Source: Pseudomonas tohonis (GTDB lineage Bacteria; Pseudomonadota; Gammaproteobacteria; Pseudomonadales; Pseudomonadaceae). Taken from it: a stretch of DNA of 64,000 bases. How positions within the stretch are numbered: position 1 is the stretch's first letter; each line of letters starts with the position of its first letter. Below the pieces are notes generated by a model. It had not been told where the DNA came from. It saw only the letters and a list, made by a program, of their open reading frames with translations, and did not search any database. The stretch covers positions 2,854,001 to 2,918,000 of the forward strand of contig NZ_AP023189.1 in assembly GCF_012767755.2 (NCBI RefSeq), read 5' to 3'. A program made the position numbers and the translations under genes. Positions 21,836 through 37,377 of the stretch are shown here, piece after piece.

Positions 21836-22950
21836 GGGCGGCGCACCTCGGCGCCCCAGGCTTCGGCCGTTTCGATCACGCCGCCACCCAGGCAGATTTC
21901 GCCGTCATAGAAGACGACCGACTGGCCGGGCGTTACAGCCCTCTGGGGGTCGTCGAAGACTGCACGGTAGCCATTGGCGGTGCGCTCCAGGGTGCAGGCC
22001 TGGTCGCTCTGCCGGTAGCGGACCTTGGCGGTCAGGGGGCGGGGCTGGTCGAGCTCGATCGGGTTGACCCAGAAAATCTCCGAGACGAGCAGCGCGCGGG
22101 AGAACAGCCAGGGGTGTTCGTTGCCCTGGCCGACGACCAGTACGTTGCGCGCGACGTCCTTGGCCAGGACGTACCAGGGTTCGTCGCTGGCGTCCTTCAT
22201 GCCGCCGATGCCAAGGCCCTGGCGCTGGCCGATGGTGTGGTACATCAGGCCGTGGTGGCGGCCGATGACTTCGCCATCGGTGGTTTCGATGTCGCCGGGC
22301 TGGGCCGGCAGGTATTGCTTGAGGAAGTCGCTGAAGCGGCGCTCACCGATGAAGCAGATGCCGGTGGAGTCCTTCTTCTTCGCGGTGGCCAGGCCGTGTT
22401 TCTCGGCGATGGCGCGGACTTCGGGCTTTTCCAGTTCGCCGACGGGGAACAGGGTGCGGGCGATTTCCTTGCCGCCGACGGCGTGGAGGAAGTAGCTCTG
22501 GTCCTTGTTCGGGTCCAGGCCCTTGAGCAGTTCGGTGCGGCCGTCGACGTCGCGGCGACGCACGTAATGGCCGGTGGCGATGAGGTCGGCACCGAGCATC
22601 AGGGCGTAGTCGAGGAAGGCTTTGAACTTGATCTCGCGGTTGCAGAGGATGTCCGGGTTGGGCGTGCGGCCCGCCTTGTATTCGGCGAGGAAGTGCTCGA
22701 ACACGTTGTCCCAGTACTCGGCGGCGAAGTTGGCTGTGTGCAGCTTGATGCCGATGCGATCGCACACGGCCTGGGCGTCCGCCAGGTCTTCCTTGGCGGT
22801 GCAGTATTCGGTGCCGTCGTCCTCGTCCCAGTTCTTCATGAACAGGCCTTCCACCTGGTAACCCTGTTCCATCAGCAGGAGGGCGGAAACGGAAGAGTCC
22901 ACGCCGCCGGACATGCCGACGATCACGCGGGTTTTGGCTGTATCGGACAT
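21832..22950 (-). CDS. mnmA: tRNA-specific 2-thiouridylase
   Basis: MnmA (TrmU) thiolates U34 of Lys, Glu and Gln tRNAs, taking sulfur from TusE; the tus relay is also encoded in this window (40.9-42.3 kb). 372 aa. The PP-loop motif [10 protein letters not shown] is at the N-terminus, and catalytic cysteines lie in the TEYC and STGICFIG segments. A TTG extension to 22971 exists, but ATG 22950 (MSDTAKTR) gives the family start. First gene of an mnmA-hflD-purB run. Confidence 0.96.
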   Translation of the reverse strand: MSDTAKTRVIVGMSGGVDSSVSALLLMEQGYQVEGLFMKNWDEDDGTEYCTAKEDLADAQAVCDRIGIKLHTANFAAEYWDNVFEHFLAEYKAGRTPNPDILCNREIKFKAFLDYALMLGADLIATGHYVRRRDVDGRTELLKGLDPNKDQSYFLHAVGGKEIARTLFPVGELEKPEVRAIAEKHGLATAKKKDSTGICFIGERRFSDFLKQYLPAQPGDIETTDGEVIGRHHGLMYHTIGQRQGLGIGGMKDASDEPWYVLAKDVARNVLVVGQGNEHPWLFSRALLVSEIFWVNPIELDQPRPLTAKVRYRQSDQACTLERTANGYRAVFDDPQRAVTPGQSVVFYDGEICLGGGVIETAEAWGAEVRRP

Positions 22951-23011
22951 AAGACTCTGGGACTGCTGCAAAAAAGAACGGGATTCTAACAGGTGCGGTC
23001 GGCTCGGGCGA

Positions 23012-23458
23012 TCACGCCGGGTCGCGGATCAGGCTCAGGGGGAAGCGTTCTCCGGCCAGGTAGTCGTCGATGCAGCGGATGATCAGTGGGCTGCGCCATT
23101 GTTCGCGGTGGGCCAGGAGCTCGTCTCGGGTCAGCCAGCGCGGGCCGATGATGCCGGTGTCGAGCTCGCGCTCGGGGCGTTGGCGCAGCGGGCGTGCGGC
23201 GAAGCAGACGCGCTGGTAGGTCACGCCGTTGCTCGGCGCGGTATAGAGGTAGATGCCGGTGACGGCGGTCAACTCGACGTCCCAGCCGGTTTCCTCGAGG
23301 GTTTCGCGCAGGGCGGCCTGGATGAGACTTTCGTCGGCTTCCAAGTGGCCGGCAGGCTGGTTTAATACCGCCCGGCCATCCGATATCTCCTCGACCATCA
23401 GAAAACGGCCCTGGTCTTCTACCAGGGTGGCGACTGTGACATGGGGGGTGAAGCGCAT
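23012..23458 (-). CDS. Nudix hydrolase (NudJ-like phosphatase)
   Basis: 148 aa with a complete Nudix box, G-x5-E-x7-REtLEETGW, starting at GHLEADE. Placement next to mnmA and similarity in layout suggest a NudJ-type enzyme (thiamin-pyrophosphate and nucleotide hydrolysis), but substrate cannot be read from the motif. Good Shine-Dalgarno GGAGGATCCC before the ATG. It diverges from icd across a 321-bp region with two palindromic operator-like sites. Confidence 0.88.
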   Translation of the reverse strand: MRFTPHVTVATLVEDQGRFLMVEEISDGRAVLNQPAGHLEADESLIQAALRETLEETGWDVELTAVTGIYLYTAPSNGVTYQRVCFAARPLRQRPERELDTGIIGPRWLTRDELLAHREQWRSPLIIRCIDDYLAGERFPLSLIRDPA

Positions 23459-23582
23459 GGGATCCTCCTCGGTGGGCGACCAATCTTAGTCATCCGCAGA
23501 GGGGGAGGCGAGAGGAGCGGCAATCCGGAAGCAAGCTGCTAGGATGAATAGCGCTTGCTCAGGTGGCCATGTGTAGCGATGT

Positions 23583-23597
23583 TGTAGTTTGACTACA
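23583..23597. promoter_or_regulatory. Short-spacer RccR-like operator, distal icd site
   Basis: TGTAGTTTGACTACA is a perfect inverted repeat of 6-bp arms with a 3-bp spacer, 15 bp in all. Size and half-site match the 15-bp aceE-type site described for RccR. Centred 190 bp upstream of the icd start and 132 bp from the Nudix start. Confidence 0.68.
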
Positions 23598-23676
23598 TGC
23601 ACGGCTAAAGCACAGGTTTCATGCGGGTTTAACTGCCAGCCCGATCTGCATAAACAAGGAAAAGTGCGTGACTTTC

Positions 23677-23691
23677 TGTAGAAAAACTACA
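23677..23691. promoter_or_regulatory. Short-spacer RccR-like operator, proximal icd site
   Basis: TGTAGAAAAACTACA repeats the same 6-3-6 arrangement with one mismatch in the left arm. It ends 88 bp before the icd ATG and lies exactly 94 bp downstream of the first site, about nine helical turns, which would put both on the same face of the DNA. Confidence 0.65.
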
Positions 23692-23779
23692 AGAATGTGC
23701 CGCCTTTCCGAGACCCAAGATCCATCCGTCGCGCCGACCGCGTGATGGTTGTCAGACCACGAGAACTACGGAGTCCAGC

Positions 23780-25036
23780 ATGGGATACCAAAAGATCCAG
23801 GTGCCTGCTACCGGTGACAAAATCACCGTCAATGCCGATATGTCCCTGAACGTCCCGAACAACCCGATCATCCCCTTCATCGAAGGCGATGGCATCGGCG
23901 TCGACATCAGCCCAGTCATGATCAAGGTGGTGGATGCCGCCGTTGCCAAGGCCTACAACGGCACTCGCAAGATCTCCTGGATGGAAGTCTACGCTGGCGA
24001 GAAGGCCACCCAGGTCTACGACCAGGACACCTGGCTGCCGAAAGAAACCCTGGAAGCGGTACGTGACTACGTCGTTTCCATCAAAGGCCCGCTGACCACT
24101 CCGGTCGGTGGTGGCATCCGCTCCCTGAACGTGGCCCTGCGCCAGGAGCTGGACCTGTATGTTTGCCAGCGTCCCGTTCGCTGGTTCGAAGGCGTGCCCA
24201 GCCCGGTCAAGAAGCCCGGTGACGTGGACATGGTGATCTTCCGCGAGAACTCGGAAGACATCTACGCAGGCGTCGAGTGGAAAGCGGGTTCCCCCGAGGC
24301 CGAGAAGGTCATCAAGTTCCTCACCGAGGAAATGGGCGTCAAGAAGATTCGCTTCACCGAAAACTGCGGTATCGGCATCAAGCCGGTTTCCCTGGAAGGC
24401 ACCAAGCGTCTCGTGCGCAAGGCCCTGCAGTACGCCGTGGACAACGATCGCAGCTCCGTGACCATCGTCCACAAAGGCAACATCATGAAGTTCACCGAAG
24501 GTGCCTTCAAAGAGTGGGGCTACGAAGTCGCGCGTGAAGAGTTCGGCGCCGAGCTGCTGGATGGCGGCCCGTGGATGCAGTTCAAGAACCCGAACACCGG
24601 CAAGAACATCGTGGTGAAAGACGCCATCGCCGACGCCATGCTGCAGCAGATCCTGCTGCGTCCGGCCGAGTACGACGTGATCGCCACCCTGAACCTGAAC
24701 GGTGACTACCTGTCCGACGCCCTGGCGGCCGAGGTGGGTGGGATCGGTATCGCTCCGGGTGCCAACCTGTCCGACACCATCGCCATGTTCGAAGCGACCC
24801 ACGGCACTGCGCCCAAGTACGCTGGCCAGGACAAGGTCAACCCGGGTTCGGTCATCCTCTCCGCCGAGATGATGCTGCGCCACATGGGCTGGACCGAGGC
24901 TGCCGACCTGATCATCAAGGGCACCAACGGTGCCATCGCTGCGAAGACCGTGACTTACGACTTCGAGCGCCTGATGGACGGTGCCAAGCTGGTTTCCTGC
25001 TCTGGCTTCGGCGACGCCACCATCGCTCACATGTGA
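23780..25036 (+). CDS. icd: NADP-dependent isocitrate dehydrogenase
   Basis: TCA-cycle enzyme converting isocitrate to 2-oxoglutarate with NADP; 418 aa, the E. coli-type homodimeric form. Diagnostic segments are [21 protein letters not shown] (containing the serine that AceK phosphorylates in E. coli), [12 protein letters not shown], and the cofactor loop [18 protein letters not shown] lies about 9 nt before the ATG. Two RccR-like palindromes upstream suggest KDPG-linked control. The monomeric idh gene that PAO1 has beside icd is absent from this spot. Confidence 0.98.
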   Translation: MGYQKIQVPATGDKITVNADMSLNVPNNPIIPFIEGDGIGVDISPVMIKVVDAAVAKAYNGTRKISWMEVYAGEKATQVYDQDTWLPKETLEAVRDYVVSIKGPLTTPVGGGIRSLNVALRQELDLYVCQRPVRWFEGVPSPVKKPGDVDMVIFRENSEDIYAGVEWKAGSPEAEKVIKFLTEEMGVKKIRFTENCGIGIKPVSLEGTKRLVRKALQYAVDNDRSSVTIVHKGNIMKFTEGAFKEWGYEVAREEFGAELLDGGPWMQFKNPNTGKNIVVKDAIADAMLQQILLRPAEYDVIATLNLNGDYLSDALAAEVGGIGIAPGANLSDTIAMFEATHGTAPKYAGQDKVNPGSVILSAEMMLRHMGWTEAADLIIKGTNGAIAAKTVTYDFERLMDGAKLVSCSGFGDATIAHM

Positions 25037-25052
25037 GACTGATGGCGTAACG

Positions 25053-25084
25053 AAAAGGCCGGTCATCATGACCGGCCTTTTTTA
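25053..25084. terminator. Bidirectional terminator between icd and cspD
   Basis: AAAAGGCCGGTC-atcat-GACCGGCCTTTTTT: a 12-bp perfect stem with a T-run after icd and an A-run before it, so it can serve both convergent genes. Confidence 0.93.
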
Positions 25085-25101
25085 TGCCCTAAGGAATGGG
25101 C

Positions 25102-25368
25102 TCAAGCTTCGACCGTGCTGCCCTGGGGGAGGCTGGCAGTGGCGGCAGGTGCTTCGGAGTTTGCCGTGACCGTACTGATGTTCACGGCGTGCAGGCCTTT
25201 GGGGCCCTGGATGATATCGAAGCTTACCGGTTGGCCAGCTTTCAAGGTTTTGTAACCATCCATCTGGATGGCCGAATAATGGGCGAACAGGTCCTCATCT
25301 CGGCCGTCAGCGAGGATAAATCCATAGCCCTTGGCGTTGTTGAACCACTTGACCTTACCGCTAACCAT
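25102..25368 (-). CDS. cspD: Cold-shock-domain protein CspD
   Basis: 88-aa single cold-shock domain with a C-terminal tail. It binds single-stranded nucleic acid through RNP1 (KGYGFI) and an RNP2-like segment DLFAHYSAI, where the usual VFVHF is altered, as in CspD relatives. In E. coli, CspD inhibits replication in stationary phase. Divergent from clpS-clpA, the conserved gammaproteobacterial arrangement. The ATG at 25368 gives MVSGKVKWFN; the frame runs on to 25386 but adds nothing family-like. Confidence 0.93.
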   Translation of the reverse strand: MVSGKVKWFNNAKGYGFILADGRDEDLFAHYSAIQMDGYKTLKAGQPVSFDIIQGPKGLHAVNISTVTANSEAPAATASLPQGSTVEA

Positions 25369-25597
25369 GCTGATATCCCTCTGCAAAGGACTCCATCACT
25401 GGAGTATCATCCACTTCGACCCCGCGCCTGTTTCGACCGAATGGACGAGGGTGCGGAACCCCTGATACCCGTAGGTGGGTATCCATTGTTTGTAACACCG
25501 TTTTGCCTTTAGTCAAGGCGATGCAGCGACCAGCTGAGAAGCGGGTCAAAGTCCAAACGGCGTCTCCCTTTCGCCTATCAAGAAGCTTTATTCCAGC

Positions 25598-25960
25598 ATG
25601 CATGCAAGCAGCCAGATTCGACTAACATTCAATCAGGATCGCCCTGAGCATCATGGGGGCGACGACACAGGTCTGGTCGTCCAGGAAGCCAAGCCGATCC
25701 TTCAGGCGCCACCTATGTATAAGGTGGTCATGTTTAACGATGACTACACGCCGATGGATTTCGTCGTCGAGGTGCTTGAGGTGTTCTTCAACCACAACCG
25801 CGAGACGGCGACCAAGGTCATGCTGACCGTTCACACCGAGGGGCGGGCGGTCTGTGGGGTGTTTACACGCGATATTGCTGAAACCAAGGCTATGCAGGTG
25901 AATCAATACGCGAGAGAGAGTCAGCATCCGCTACTCTGTGAGATCGAGAAGGACGGTTAA
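25598..25960 (+). CDS. clpS: ATP-dependent Clp protease adaptor ClpS
   Basis: N-recognin that delivers substrates with destabilising N-terminal residues to ClpA; 120 aa. The core [19 protein letters not shown] and the [18 protein letters not shown] region are characteristic. It is 29 bp upstream of clpA and evidently co-transcribed. Bpt and Aat, which attach leucine or phenylalanine to N-termini, are encoded 3-4 kb away, so most of an N-degron pathway sits in this window. Confidence 0.97.
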   Translation: MHASSQIRLTFNQDRPEHHGGDDTGLVVQEAKPILQAPPMYKVVMFNDDYTPMDFVVEVLEVFFNHNRETATKVMLTVHTEGRAVCGVFTRDIAETKAMQVNQYARESQHPLLCEIEKDG

Positions 25961-25989
25961 CGCCGACCGCTTGGGTATGAGGTGAAGCT

Positions 25990-28260
25990 ATGTTAAACCG
26001 TGAGCTCGAAGTCACCCTCAATCTTGCCTTCAAGGAGGCCCGCGCCAAGCGTCATGAGTTCATGACGGTCGAGCATCTGTTGCTTGCCCTTCTTGATAAC
26101 GATGCCGCTTCTGCAGTGCTGAAAGCCTGTGGTGCGAACCTGGACAAGCTGCGGCATGACCTGCAGGAATTCATTGACTCCACTACGCCGCTGATTCCCC
26201 AGCATGACGAGGACCGCGAAACCCAGCCCACGCTCGGTTTCCAGCGCGTATTGCAGCGCGCCGTGTTCCACGTGCAGAGCTCGGGCAAGCGCGAAGTCAC
26301 CGGTGCCAACGTGCTGGTGGCCATCTTCAGTGAGCAGGAAAGCCAGGCGGTATTCCTGCTCAAGCAGCAGAGCGTCGCCCGTATCGATGTTGTCAACTAC
26401 ATCGCCCACGGCATCTCCAAGGTGCCCGGCCATGGCGAGCAGCATGATAGCGAGCAGGAAATGCAGGATGACGAAGGTGGGGAATCCTCTTCCGCTGGGC
26501 ATCCTCTGGATGCCTATGCGAGCAATCTGAACGAGCTGGCGCGCCAGGGGCGCATCGATCCGCTGGTCGGGCGCGAGGCCGAGGTCGAGCGCGTGGCGCA
26601 GATCCTTGCCCGTCGCCGCAAGAACAACCCGTTGCTGGTGGGGGAGGCGGGTGTCGGCAAGACGGCCATCGCCGAAGGCCTGGCCAAGCGCATCGTCGAC
26701 AATCAGGTCCCCGACCTCCTGGCCGACAGCGTCGTCTATTCGCTGGACCTGGGGGCTTTGCTTGCCGGTACCAAATACCGTGGTGACTTCGAGAAGCGCT
26801 TCAAGGCGCTGCTGAACGAACTGCGCAAGCGTCCGCACGCCATCCTCTTCATCGACGAGATCCACACCATCATCGGAGCAGGCGCTGCCTCGGGCGGGGT
26901 AATGGATGCGTCCAACCTGCTGAAGCCGCTGCTCTCTTCCGGTGAGATCCGCTGCATCGGTTCCACGACCTTCCAGGAGTTCCGTGGCATCTTCGAGAAG
27001 GACCGCGCACTGGCGCGGCGCTTCCAGAAGGTCGATGTTACCGAGCCCTCCGTGGAGGACACCGTCGGCATCCTTCGTGGCCTGAAGGGGCGCTTCGAGC
27101 AGCATCACCACATCGAATACAGCGATGAGGCGTTGCGTGCGGCTGCCGAGCTTGCGGCGCGCTATATCAACGACCGTCATATGCCGGACAAGGCCATCGA
27201 CGTCATCGACGAGGCGGGCGCCTATCAGCGCTTGCAGCCTGAAGACAAGCGCGCTCCGCGTATCGATGTTGCGCAGGTCGAGGACATCGTCGCCAAGATC
27301 GCGCGGATTCCTCCGAAGCACGTCACCAGCTCCGACAAGGAGTTGCTGCGCAACCTCGAGCGCGACCTGAAGCTGACGGTATTCGGCCAGGATGCGGCCA
27401 TCGACTCCCTGTCGACTGCCATCAAGCTGTCCCGGGCAGGTCTCAAGTCGCCGGACAAGCCTGTGGGCTCCTTCCTCTTCGCCGGCCCCACTGGTGTGGG
27501 CAAGACAGAGGTCGCTCGTCAGTTGGCCAAGGCCATGGGGATCGAGTTGGTGCGCTTCGACATGTCCGAGTACATGGAGCGGCACACTGTTTCGCGCCTC
27601 ATCGGTGCGCCTCCGGGGTATGTAGGTTTCGACCAGGGTGGATTGCTCACCGAAGCCATCACCAAGATGCCGCACTGTGTCCTCCTGCTCGACGAGATCG
27701 AGAAGGCGCATCCCGAGGTCTTCAACCTCCTTCTGCAGGTCATGGACCACGGTACGCTCACCGACAATAACGGCCGCAAGGCGGACTTCCGTAACGTCAT
27801 CGTGATCATGACCACCAATGCGGGGGCCGAAACCGCGTCGCGCGCCTCCATAGGCTTCACCCATCAGGACCACTCGTCCGATGCGATGGAAGTGATCAAG
27901 AAGAGCTTCACACCGGAGTTCCGTAATCGCCTGGACACCATCATCCAGTTCGGTCGCCTCACTCACGAAACCATCAAGAACGTCGTCGACAAGTTCCTGA
28001 CCGAGCTGCAGGCTCAGTTGGAAGACAAGCGCGTTCAACTGGTCGTCAGTGACGAGGCGCGCGGTTGGCTGGGTGAGCGTGGCTATGACGCGCAGATGGG
28101 GGCTCGACCGATGGCGCGCCTGATCCAGGACAAGATCAAGCGCCCGTTGGCGGAGCAGATCCTCTTCGGCGAGTTGGCCGAGCACGGCGGCGTGGTTCAC
28201 ATCGACGTGAAGGACGATGAGCTCGAGTTCGACTTCGAGACCACTGCTGAAATGGCCTGA
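25990..28260 (+). CDS. clpA: ATP-dependent Clp protease ATP-binding subunit ClpA
   Basis: Unfoldase partner of ClpP, 756 aa. Domains: ClpN repeat (about 1-145), an acidic linker (about 150-170), AAA-1 with Walker A GEAGVGKT (about 218-225) and an IDEIH Walker B, AAA-2 with GPTGVGKT (about 499-506) and [18 protein letters not shown], then the D2 small domain. An unusually long antisense frame spans the gene but is a codon-bias shadow. Ends at a strong bidirectional terminator. Confidence 0.98.
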   Translation: MLNRELEVTLNLAFKEARAKRHEFMTVEHLLLALLDNDAASAVLKACGANLDKLRHDLQEFIDSTTPLIPQHDEDRETQPTLGFQRVLQRAVFHVQSSGKREVTGANVLVAIFSEQESQAVFLLKQQSVARIDVVNYIAHGISKVPGHGEQHDSEQEMQDDEGGESSSAGHPLDAYASNLNELARQGRIDPLVGREAEVERVAQILARRRKNNPLLVGEAGVGKTAIAEGLAKRIVDNQVPDLLADSVVYSLDLGALLAGTKYRGDFEKRFKALLNELRKRPHAILFIDEIHTIIGAGAASGGVMDASNLLKPLLSSGEIRCIGSTTFQEFRGIFEKDRALARRFQKVDVTEPSVEDTVGILRGLKGRFEQHHHIEYSDEALRAAAELAARYINDRHMPDKAIDVIDEAGAYQRLQPEDKRAPRIDVAQVEDIVAKIARIPPKHVTSSDKELLRNLERDLKLTVFGQDAAIDSLSTAIKLSRAGLKSPDKPVGSFLFAGPTGVGKTEVARQLAKAMGIELVRFDMSEYMERHTVSRLIGAPPGYVGFDQGGLLTEAITKMPHCVLLLDEIEKAHPEVFNLLLQVMDHGTLTDNNGRKADFRNVIVIMTTNAGAETASRASIGFTHQDHSSDAMEVIKKSFTPEFRNRLDTIIQFGRLTHETIKNVVDKFLTELQAQLEDKRVQLVVSDEARGWLGERGYDAQMGARPMARLIQDKIKRPLAEQILFGELAEHGGVVHIDVKDDELEFDFETTAEMA

Positions 28261-28279
28261 TGCTGATATGAAGAAACGC

Positions 28280-28308
28280 AAAAAGCCCGGCGATTGCCGG
28301 GCTTTTTG
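28280..28308. terminator. Bidirectional terminator between clpA and infA
   Basis: AAAAAGCCCGGC-gatt-GCCGGGCTTTTT, a 12-bp perfect stem with A-run and T-run flanks, between the two convergent stop codons. Confidence 0.93.
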
Positions 28309-28320
28309 TTGTGTGCCTGA

Positions 28321-28539
28321 TTAGCGGGCGCGGTAGGTGATGCGGCCTTTGCTCAGGTCATAGGGGGTCAGCTCGACGCGAACCTTGTCCCCGGTAAGGA
28401 TGCGGATGTAGTTCTTGCGCATCTTGCCGGAAATATGCGCGGTGACGACGTGCCCGTTTTCCAACTCCACGCGGAACATGGTGTTGGGCAGGGTATCGAT
28501 GACAGTGCCTTCCATTTCGAAGCTGTCTTCTTTCGACAT
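28321..28539 (-). CDS. infA: Translation initiation factor IF-1
   Basis: 72-aa OB-fold protein that binds the ribosomal A site during initiation. The whole sequence from [15 protein letters not shown] to GRITYRAR fits the family in length and pattern. It is transcribed on the minus strand, downstream of bpt with a 99-bp gap. Confidence 0.98.
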   Translation of the reverse strand: MSKEDSFEMEGTVIDTLPNTMFRVELENGHVVTAHISGKMRKNYIRILTGDKVRVELTPYDLSKGRITYRAR

Positions 28540-28638
28540 GCAGTAAAGCCCTCGGTATCAATGATTGGCCGGGTGCAAACGGCGCCTGGCAAAAACGGCG
28601 TGCATTGTGCCCGAAAAGTGCATCGTAAGCCAAGGGTT

Positions 28639-29346
28639 TCAGGTGAGGGTGACCCAGCGCTGATTGACGAAGAGCTCGATGGGGCGGTACTGGGTCTTGT
28701 AGTTCATCTTCCTGCAGTTCTTGATCCAGTAGCCGAGATAGACCGCCTGGAGGCCCAGGCGCAAGGTCTCGCCGATCTGCCAGAGGATGGCGAAGCGGCC
28801 CAGGCTGCGGCGCTCTTCCGACGGGTCGTAGAAGGTGTAGACGGCCGAGAGGCCGTTGGGCAGGACGTCGGTCACGGCAATCGCGACCAGGCGACCCTCC
28901 AGGCGGAATTCGTAGAAGCGCGAGAACGGCAGGTCGCGGACCAGGAAGGTGGAAAACTGATCGCGGCTCGGTGGGTACATGTCGCCGTCGGCATGGCGCT
29001 CCTCGATGTAGCGCACATAGAGGGCGTAATACTCCTCGTTGAACGCTGGGCGAACGGCGCGGACTTCGATGTCGGTGTTGCGCTTGAGGATGCGCCGCTG
29101 CTGGCGGCTGGGTGCAAAGGCTTCGGCGGGGATGCGGGCCGGTACGCAGGCGGTGCAGCGCTGGCAATGTGGGCGGTAGAGGTGGTCGCCGCTGCGGCGG
29201 AAACCCATTTCCGAGAGCTCGGCGTAGACCTCCACATCCATCGGCTGGCTGGGATCGAGAAACAGTGTGGTGGCCTGTTCCTCGGGCAGGTAGCTGCAAG
29301 GATGCGGTTGAGTGGCATAGAACTTCAGGCGAGCCAGCTCGGTCAT
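28639..29346 (-). CDS. bpt: Aspartate/glutamate leucyltransferase (Bpt)
   Basis: Bacterial protein transferase of the ATE1 superfamily, 235 aa, which attaches leucine from Leu-tRNA to N-terminal Asp or Glu and so creates ClpS substrates. N-terminal [13 protein letters not shown] and the [13 protein letters not shown] cysteine motif are characteristic; the C-terminal part ([27 protein letters not shown]) is the GNAT-like catalytic fold. Forms a minus-strand run with aat and infA and shares the N-degron theme with clpS-clpA. Confidence 0.95.
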   Translation of the reverse strand: MTELARLKFYATQPHPCSYLPEEQATTLFLDPSQPMDVEVYAELSEMGFRRSGDHLYRPHCQRCTACVPARIPAEAFAPSRQQRRILKRNTDIEVRAVRPAFNEEYYALYVRYIEERHADGDMYPPSRDQFSTFLVRDLPFSRFYEFRLEGRLVAIAVTDVLPNGLSAVYTFYDPSEERRSLGRFAILWQIGETLRLGLQAVYLGYWIKNCRKMNYKTQYRPIELFVNQRWVTLT

Positions 29347-29399
29347 GGTCGAATCTCGAAAAAGCCTTCCGCAAGTGTAAGCCAGGCTTGGCGACTCGC

Positions 29400-30083
29400 C
29401 TAGGCGACAACCCAGTTGGCGCTGTTGGGTTGGTCGAGATAAAGCTGGAGGTAGCGTGAGAACTTCTCGCGGGTGATCGAGCGGGCGCCGAAGCTGTGCA
29501 GGTGCTGGGTCGGCATCTGGCAGTCGATGAGCACGAAGCCCCAGTCGTTGAGGTGTCGGGTGAGGGTCACGAAGCCGACCTTGGAGGCGTTGTCGGTGCG
29601 GCTGAACATGGATTCGCCGAAGAACAGTTTGCCCATGGCGAGCCCGTACAGGCCGCCGACCAGTTCGTCACCCAGCCAGACCTCGACCGAATGGGCGACG
29701 CCGCGGCGATGCAGTTCCAGATAGGCGGCCTGCATCGGAGTGGTGATCCAGGTGCCATCGGTGTAGCTGCGTGGCCCGGCGCAGGCCTCGATGACGGCGG
29801 CGAAATCCTGGTCGAAGGTGACGCGGAACCGTTGCTGGCGGATCAGCTTGGCGAGGCTGTGGGAAACATGCACTTCCTGCGGGGGTAGAACGGTGCGCGG
29901 GTCGGGTGACCACCAGAGGATCGGTTGGCCGTCCTGGAACCAGGGGAAGCAGCCGTGGCGATAGGCCTGGACCAAACGCTCGGGGGACAGGTCGCCGCCG
30001 GCCGCCAGCAGTCCATTGGGCTCGCGGAGGGCGCGCTCGAGGGGCGGGAAAGTCAGGTTTTCGCGGCTAAGCCAGGTCAGCAT
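29400..30083 (-). CDS. aat: Leucyl/phenylalanyl-tRNA--protein transferase
   Basis: 227-aa transferase that adds Leu or Phe to N-terminal Lys or Arg, marking proteins for ClpS-ClpAP. Typical segments: [46 protein letters not shown]. The start is ATG 30083 ([10 protein letters not shown]); the frame stays open into trxB but the extension is not protein-like. No obvious Shine-Dalgarno is present; instead a GC hairpin lies in the leader (see 30093-30115). Confidence 0.95.
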   Translation of the reverse strand: MLTWLSRENLTFPPLERALREPNGLLAAGGDLSPERLVQAYRHGCFPWFQDGQPILWWSPDPRTVLPPQEVHVSHSLAKLIRQQRFRVTFDQDFAAVIEACAGPRSYTDGTWITTPMQAAYLELHRRGVAHSVEVWLGDELVGGLYGLAMGKLFFGESMFSRTDNASKVGFVTLTRHLNDWGFVLIDCQMPTQHLHSFGARSITREKFSRYLQLYLDQPNSANWVVA

Positions 30084-30092
30084 GGGAAGGGG

Positions 30093-30115
30093 AGGGCGGC
30101 GTGAGGTGCGCCGCC
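30093..30115 (-). other. GC-rich hairpin in the trxB-aat spacer
   Basis: On the minus strand GGGCGGCG and CGCCGCCC form an 8-bp stem around the 7-nt loop CACCTCA, about 10 nt before the aat start. No T-run follows, so it is unlikely to be a plain terminator. It may limit aat expression or stabilise the trxB 3' end. Confidence 0.45.
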
Positions 30116-30123
30116 CCTGCGCC

Positions 30124-31083
<960 letters not shown>

Positions 31084-31232
31084 TCATAAGTCTTTGTCAC
31101 AAAAGAGAATGCATGCTCAAATTGAGCGCTGCGCAAGATGCTGGCGGCTATGCTACACCGAAGCACGAATCACCCGCAAAACGCGCCGCGGCCAGGGCGG
31201 ACGCTGTGGCGCCGGGCGGTTAAACCCGTACA

Positions 31233-33704
<2,472 letters not shown>

Positions 33705-33733
33705 CCCTGAACGGAATTCTGATGAGGACCCCC

Positions 33734-34360
33734 ATGCGACTGATCCGCATGCTGCTCGTTGCCGCACTGAGCCTTGGTGCCATGCAGGCCCAGGCTGATG
33801 ACCAGGTGGCCATCGCCCGCCTGACCGAAATGCTCAACAAGGCCCAGACCATCACCGGTCGCTTCTCCCAGCTGACCCTCGACGGCTCCGGCACCCAGCT
33901 TCAGGAAACCTCCGGCGAGCTCGCCCTCAAGCGCCCGGGCCTGTTCCGCTGGCACACCGACGAGCCGATGGAGCAACTGCTGGTCTCCAACGGGCAGAAA
34001 GTCTGGCTGTATGACCCGGACCTGGAGCAGGTCACCATCCAGACCCTTGATCAGCGCCTCACGCACACGCCTGCGCTGCTGTTGTCCGGCGATGTCTCCA
34101 AGATCAGCGAGAACTTCGAGATCACCCACAAGGAAGGGGGGGATGTGGTCGACTTCATCCTCAAGCCGAAGGCCAAGGACACCTTGTTCGACACCCTGCG
34201 CCTGTCCTTCCGCAATGGTGTGATCAACGACATGCAACTGATCGACAGCGTCGGCCAGCGCACCAACATCCTCTTCCTCGGCGTGAAGATGAACCAGGCC
34301 ATCGACGCCGCCCAGTTCGACTTCAAGGTTCCGGAAGGCGCCGACGTCATTCAGGAATAA
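33734..34360 (+). CDS. lolA: Outer-membrane lipoprotein carrier protein LolA
   Basis: Periplasmic chaperone that ferries lipoproteins from LolCDE to LolB; 208 aa including a signal peptide ([21 protein letters not shown]). The [10 protein letters not shown] and [11 protein letters not shown] segments are typical. ATG 33734 was chosen over 33722 because GAGGA lies about 6 nt upstream and the signal peptide begins there. Lies between ftsK and rarA, the common order in gammaproteobacteria. Confidence 0.95.
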   Translation: MRLIRMLLVAALSLGAMQAQADDQVAIARLTEMLNKAQTITGRFSQLTLDGSGTQLQETSGELALKRPGLFRWHTDEPMEQLLVSNGQKVWLYDPDLEQVTIQTLDQRLTHTPALLLSGDVSKISENFEITHKEGGDVVDFILKPKAKDTLFDTLRLSFRNGVINDMQLIDSVGQRTNILFLGVKMNQAIDAAQFDFKVPEGADVIQE

Positions 34361-34378
34361 GAGGCTTCACGCGCATCC

Positions 34379-35697
34379 ATGGACCTGTTTCGTTCCGAGC
34401 CGATCGCCCAGCCCCTGGCCGCGCGCCTGCGTGCCAGCAGCCTGGACGAGTACGTTGGCCAGGAGCACCTGCTGGCGCCGGGCAAGCCCCTGCGTGAGGC
34501 GCTGGAGCAGGGGGCGTTGCACTCGATGATCTTCTGGGGGCCGCCCGGGGTGGGCAAGACCACCCTGGCCAAGCTTCTGGCCCAGGTCAGCGATGCCCAT
34601 TTCGAGACGATTTCCGCGGTGCTCTCCGGCGTCAAGGAAATCCGCCAGTCGGTGGAGATGGCCAGGCAGCAGGCCGCCCAGTACGGGCGCCGCACCATCC
34701 TCTTCGTCGACGAGGTGCATCGCTTCAACAAGTCCCAGCAGGATGCCTTCCTTCCCTATGTCGAGGACGGCACGCTGATTTTCATCGGTGCCACCACCGA
34801 GAATCCTTCGTTCGAGCTGAACAACGCGTTGCTTTCCCGTGCCCGGGTCTATGTGCTCAAGAGCCTGGACGAGGCGGCGTTGCGCCGTCTCGTCGACCGC
34901 GCATTGAACGAAGACAAGGGGCTCGGCAAGCGCAAGCTGCGCCTGCCTGATGAGAGCTTCGCGATCCTGGTGGCGGCAGCCGACGGCGATGGCCGGCGCC
35001 TGCTCAACCTGCTGGAGAATGCGGCGGACCTTGCCGAGGACGACAGTGAGATCGCCCCCGAACTGCTGCAAAACCTGCTCGGTGACAGCCGTCGTCGTTT
35101 CGACAAGGGTGGCGAGGCCTTCTACGACCAGATTTCCGCGCTGCACAAGTCGGTGCGTGGCTCCAGCCCCGACGGTGCGCTCTATTGGTATGCGCGCATG
35201 ATCGACGGTGGCTGCGACCCGCTCTACATCGCGCGTCGCGTGGTGCGCATGGCCAGCGAAGACATCGGCAACGCCGACCCTCGTGCCTTGAGCCTGTGCC
35301 TGGCCGCCTGGGATGTGCAGGAGCGCCTCGGCAGTCCGGAAGGTGAATTGGCGGTGGCCCAGGCCATCGTCTACCTGGCCTGCGCGCCGAAGAGCAACGC
35401 TGTCTACACCGCCTTCAAGGCGGCCATGCGTGATGTCGCCGAGAACGGTTCCCACGAGGTGCCGCTGCACCTGCGCAATGCGCCGACCAAGCTGATGAAG
35501 CAACTCGGCTACGGCGACGAATATCGCTACGCCCATGACGAGCCGGATGCCTATGCAGCGGGCGAGGACTACTTCCCGGAGAACCTCGAGCCCCGCCAGT
35601 ACTACCAGCCTGTACCTCGGGGGCTGGAGCTGAAGATCCGCGACAAGCTCGATCACCTGGCTGGGCTCGATGCGCGCAGCCCCAGAAGGAGAAGGCC

Positions 35698-35701
<4 letters not shown>
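34379..35701 (+). CDS. rarA: Replication-associated recombination protein A (MgsA/RarA)
   Basis: AAA+ ATPase of the clamp-loader family acting at stalled forks; 440 aa. Walker [10 protein letters not shown], Walker B FVDEVHRF and the [12 protein letters not shown] sensor region are visible, followed by the tetramerisation domain ([13 protein letters not shown]). Its stop codon overlaps the crcB TTG start (TTGA). Confidence 0.96.
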
Positions 35702-37369
<1,668 letters not shown>

Positions 37370-37377
37370 TCCTCGCC

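Larger units (their letters stand above)
23459..23779. promoter_or_regulatory. Nudix-icd divergent intergenic region
   Basis: 321 bp with no gene. It carries two 15-bp TGTAGT-N3-ACTACA-type palindromes, 94 bp apart centre to centre, plus an isolated TGTAG half-site at 23572-23576. The icd Shine-Dalgarno (CGGAG) lies just before 23780. The icd promoter probably lies around the second palindrome, but no consensus -35/-10 pair stands out. Confidence 0.6.

Noticed and set aside
25993..28281. 762-codon frame antisense to clpA
   Set aside because: Mirrors clpA almost exactly and has no ribosome site; a codon-bias artefact.
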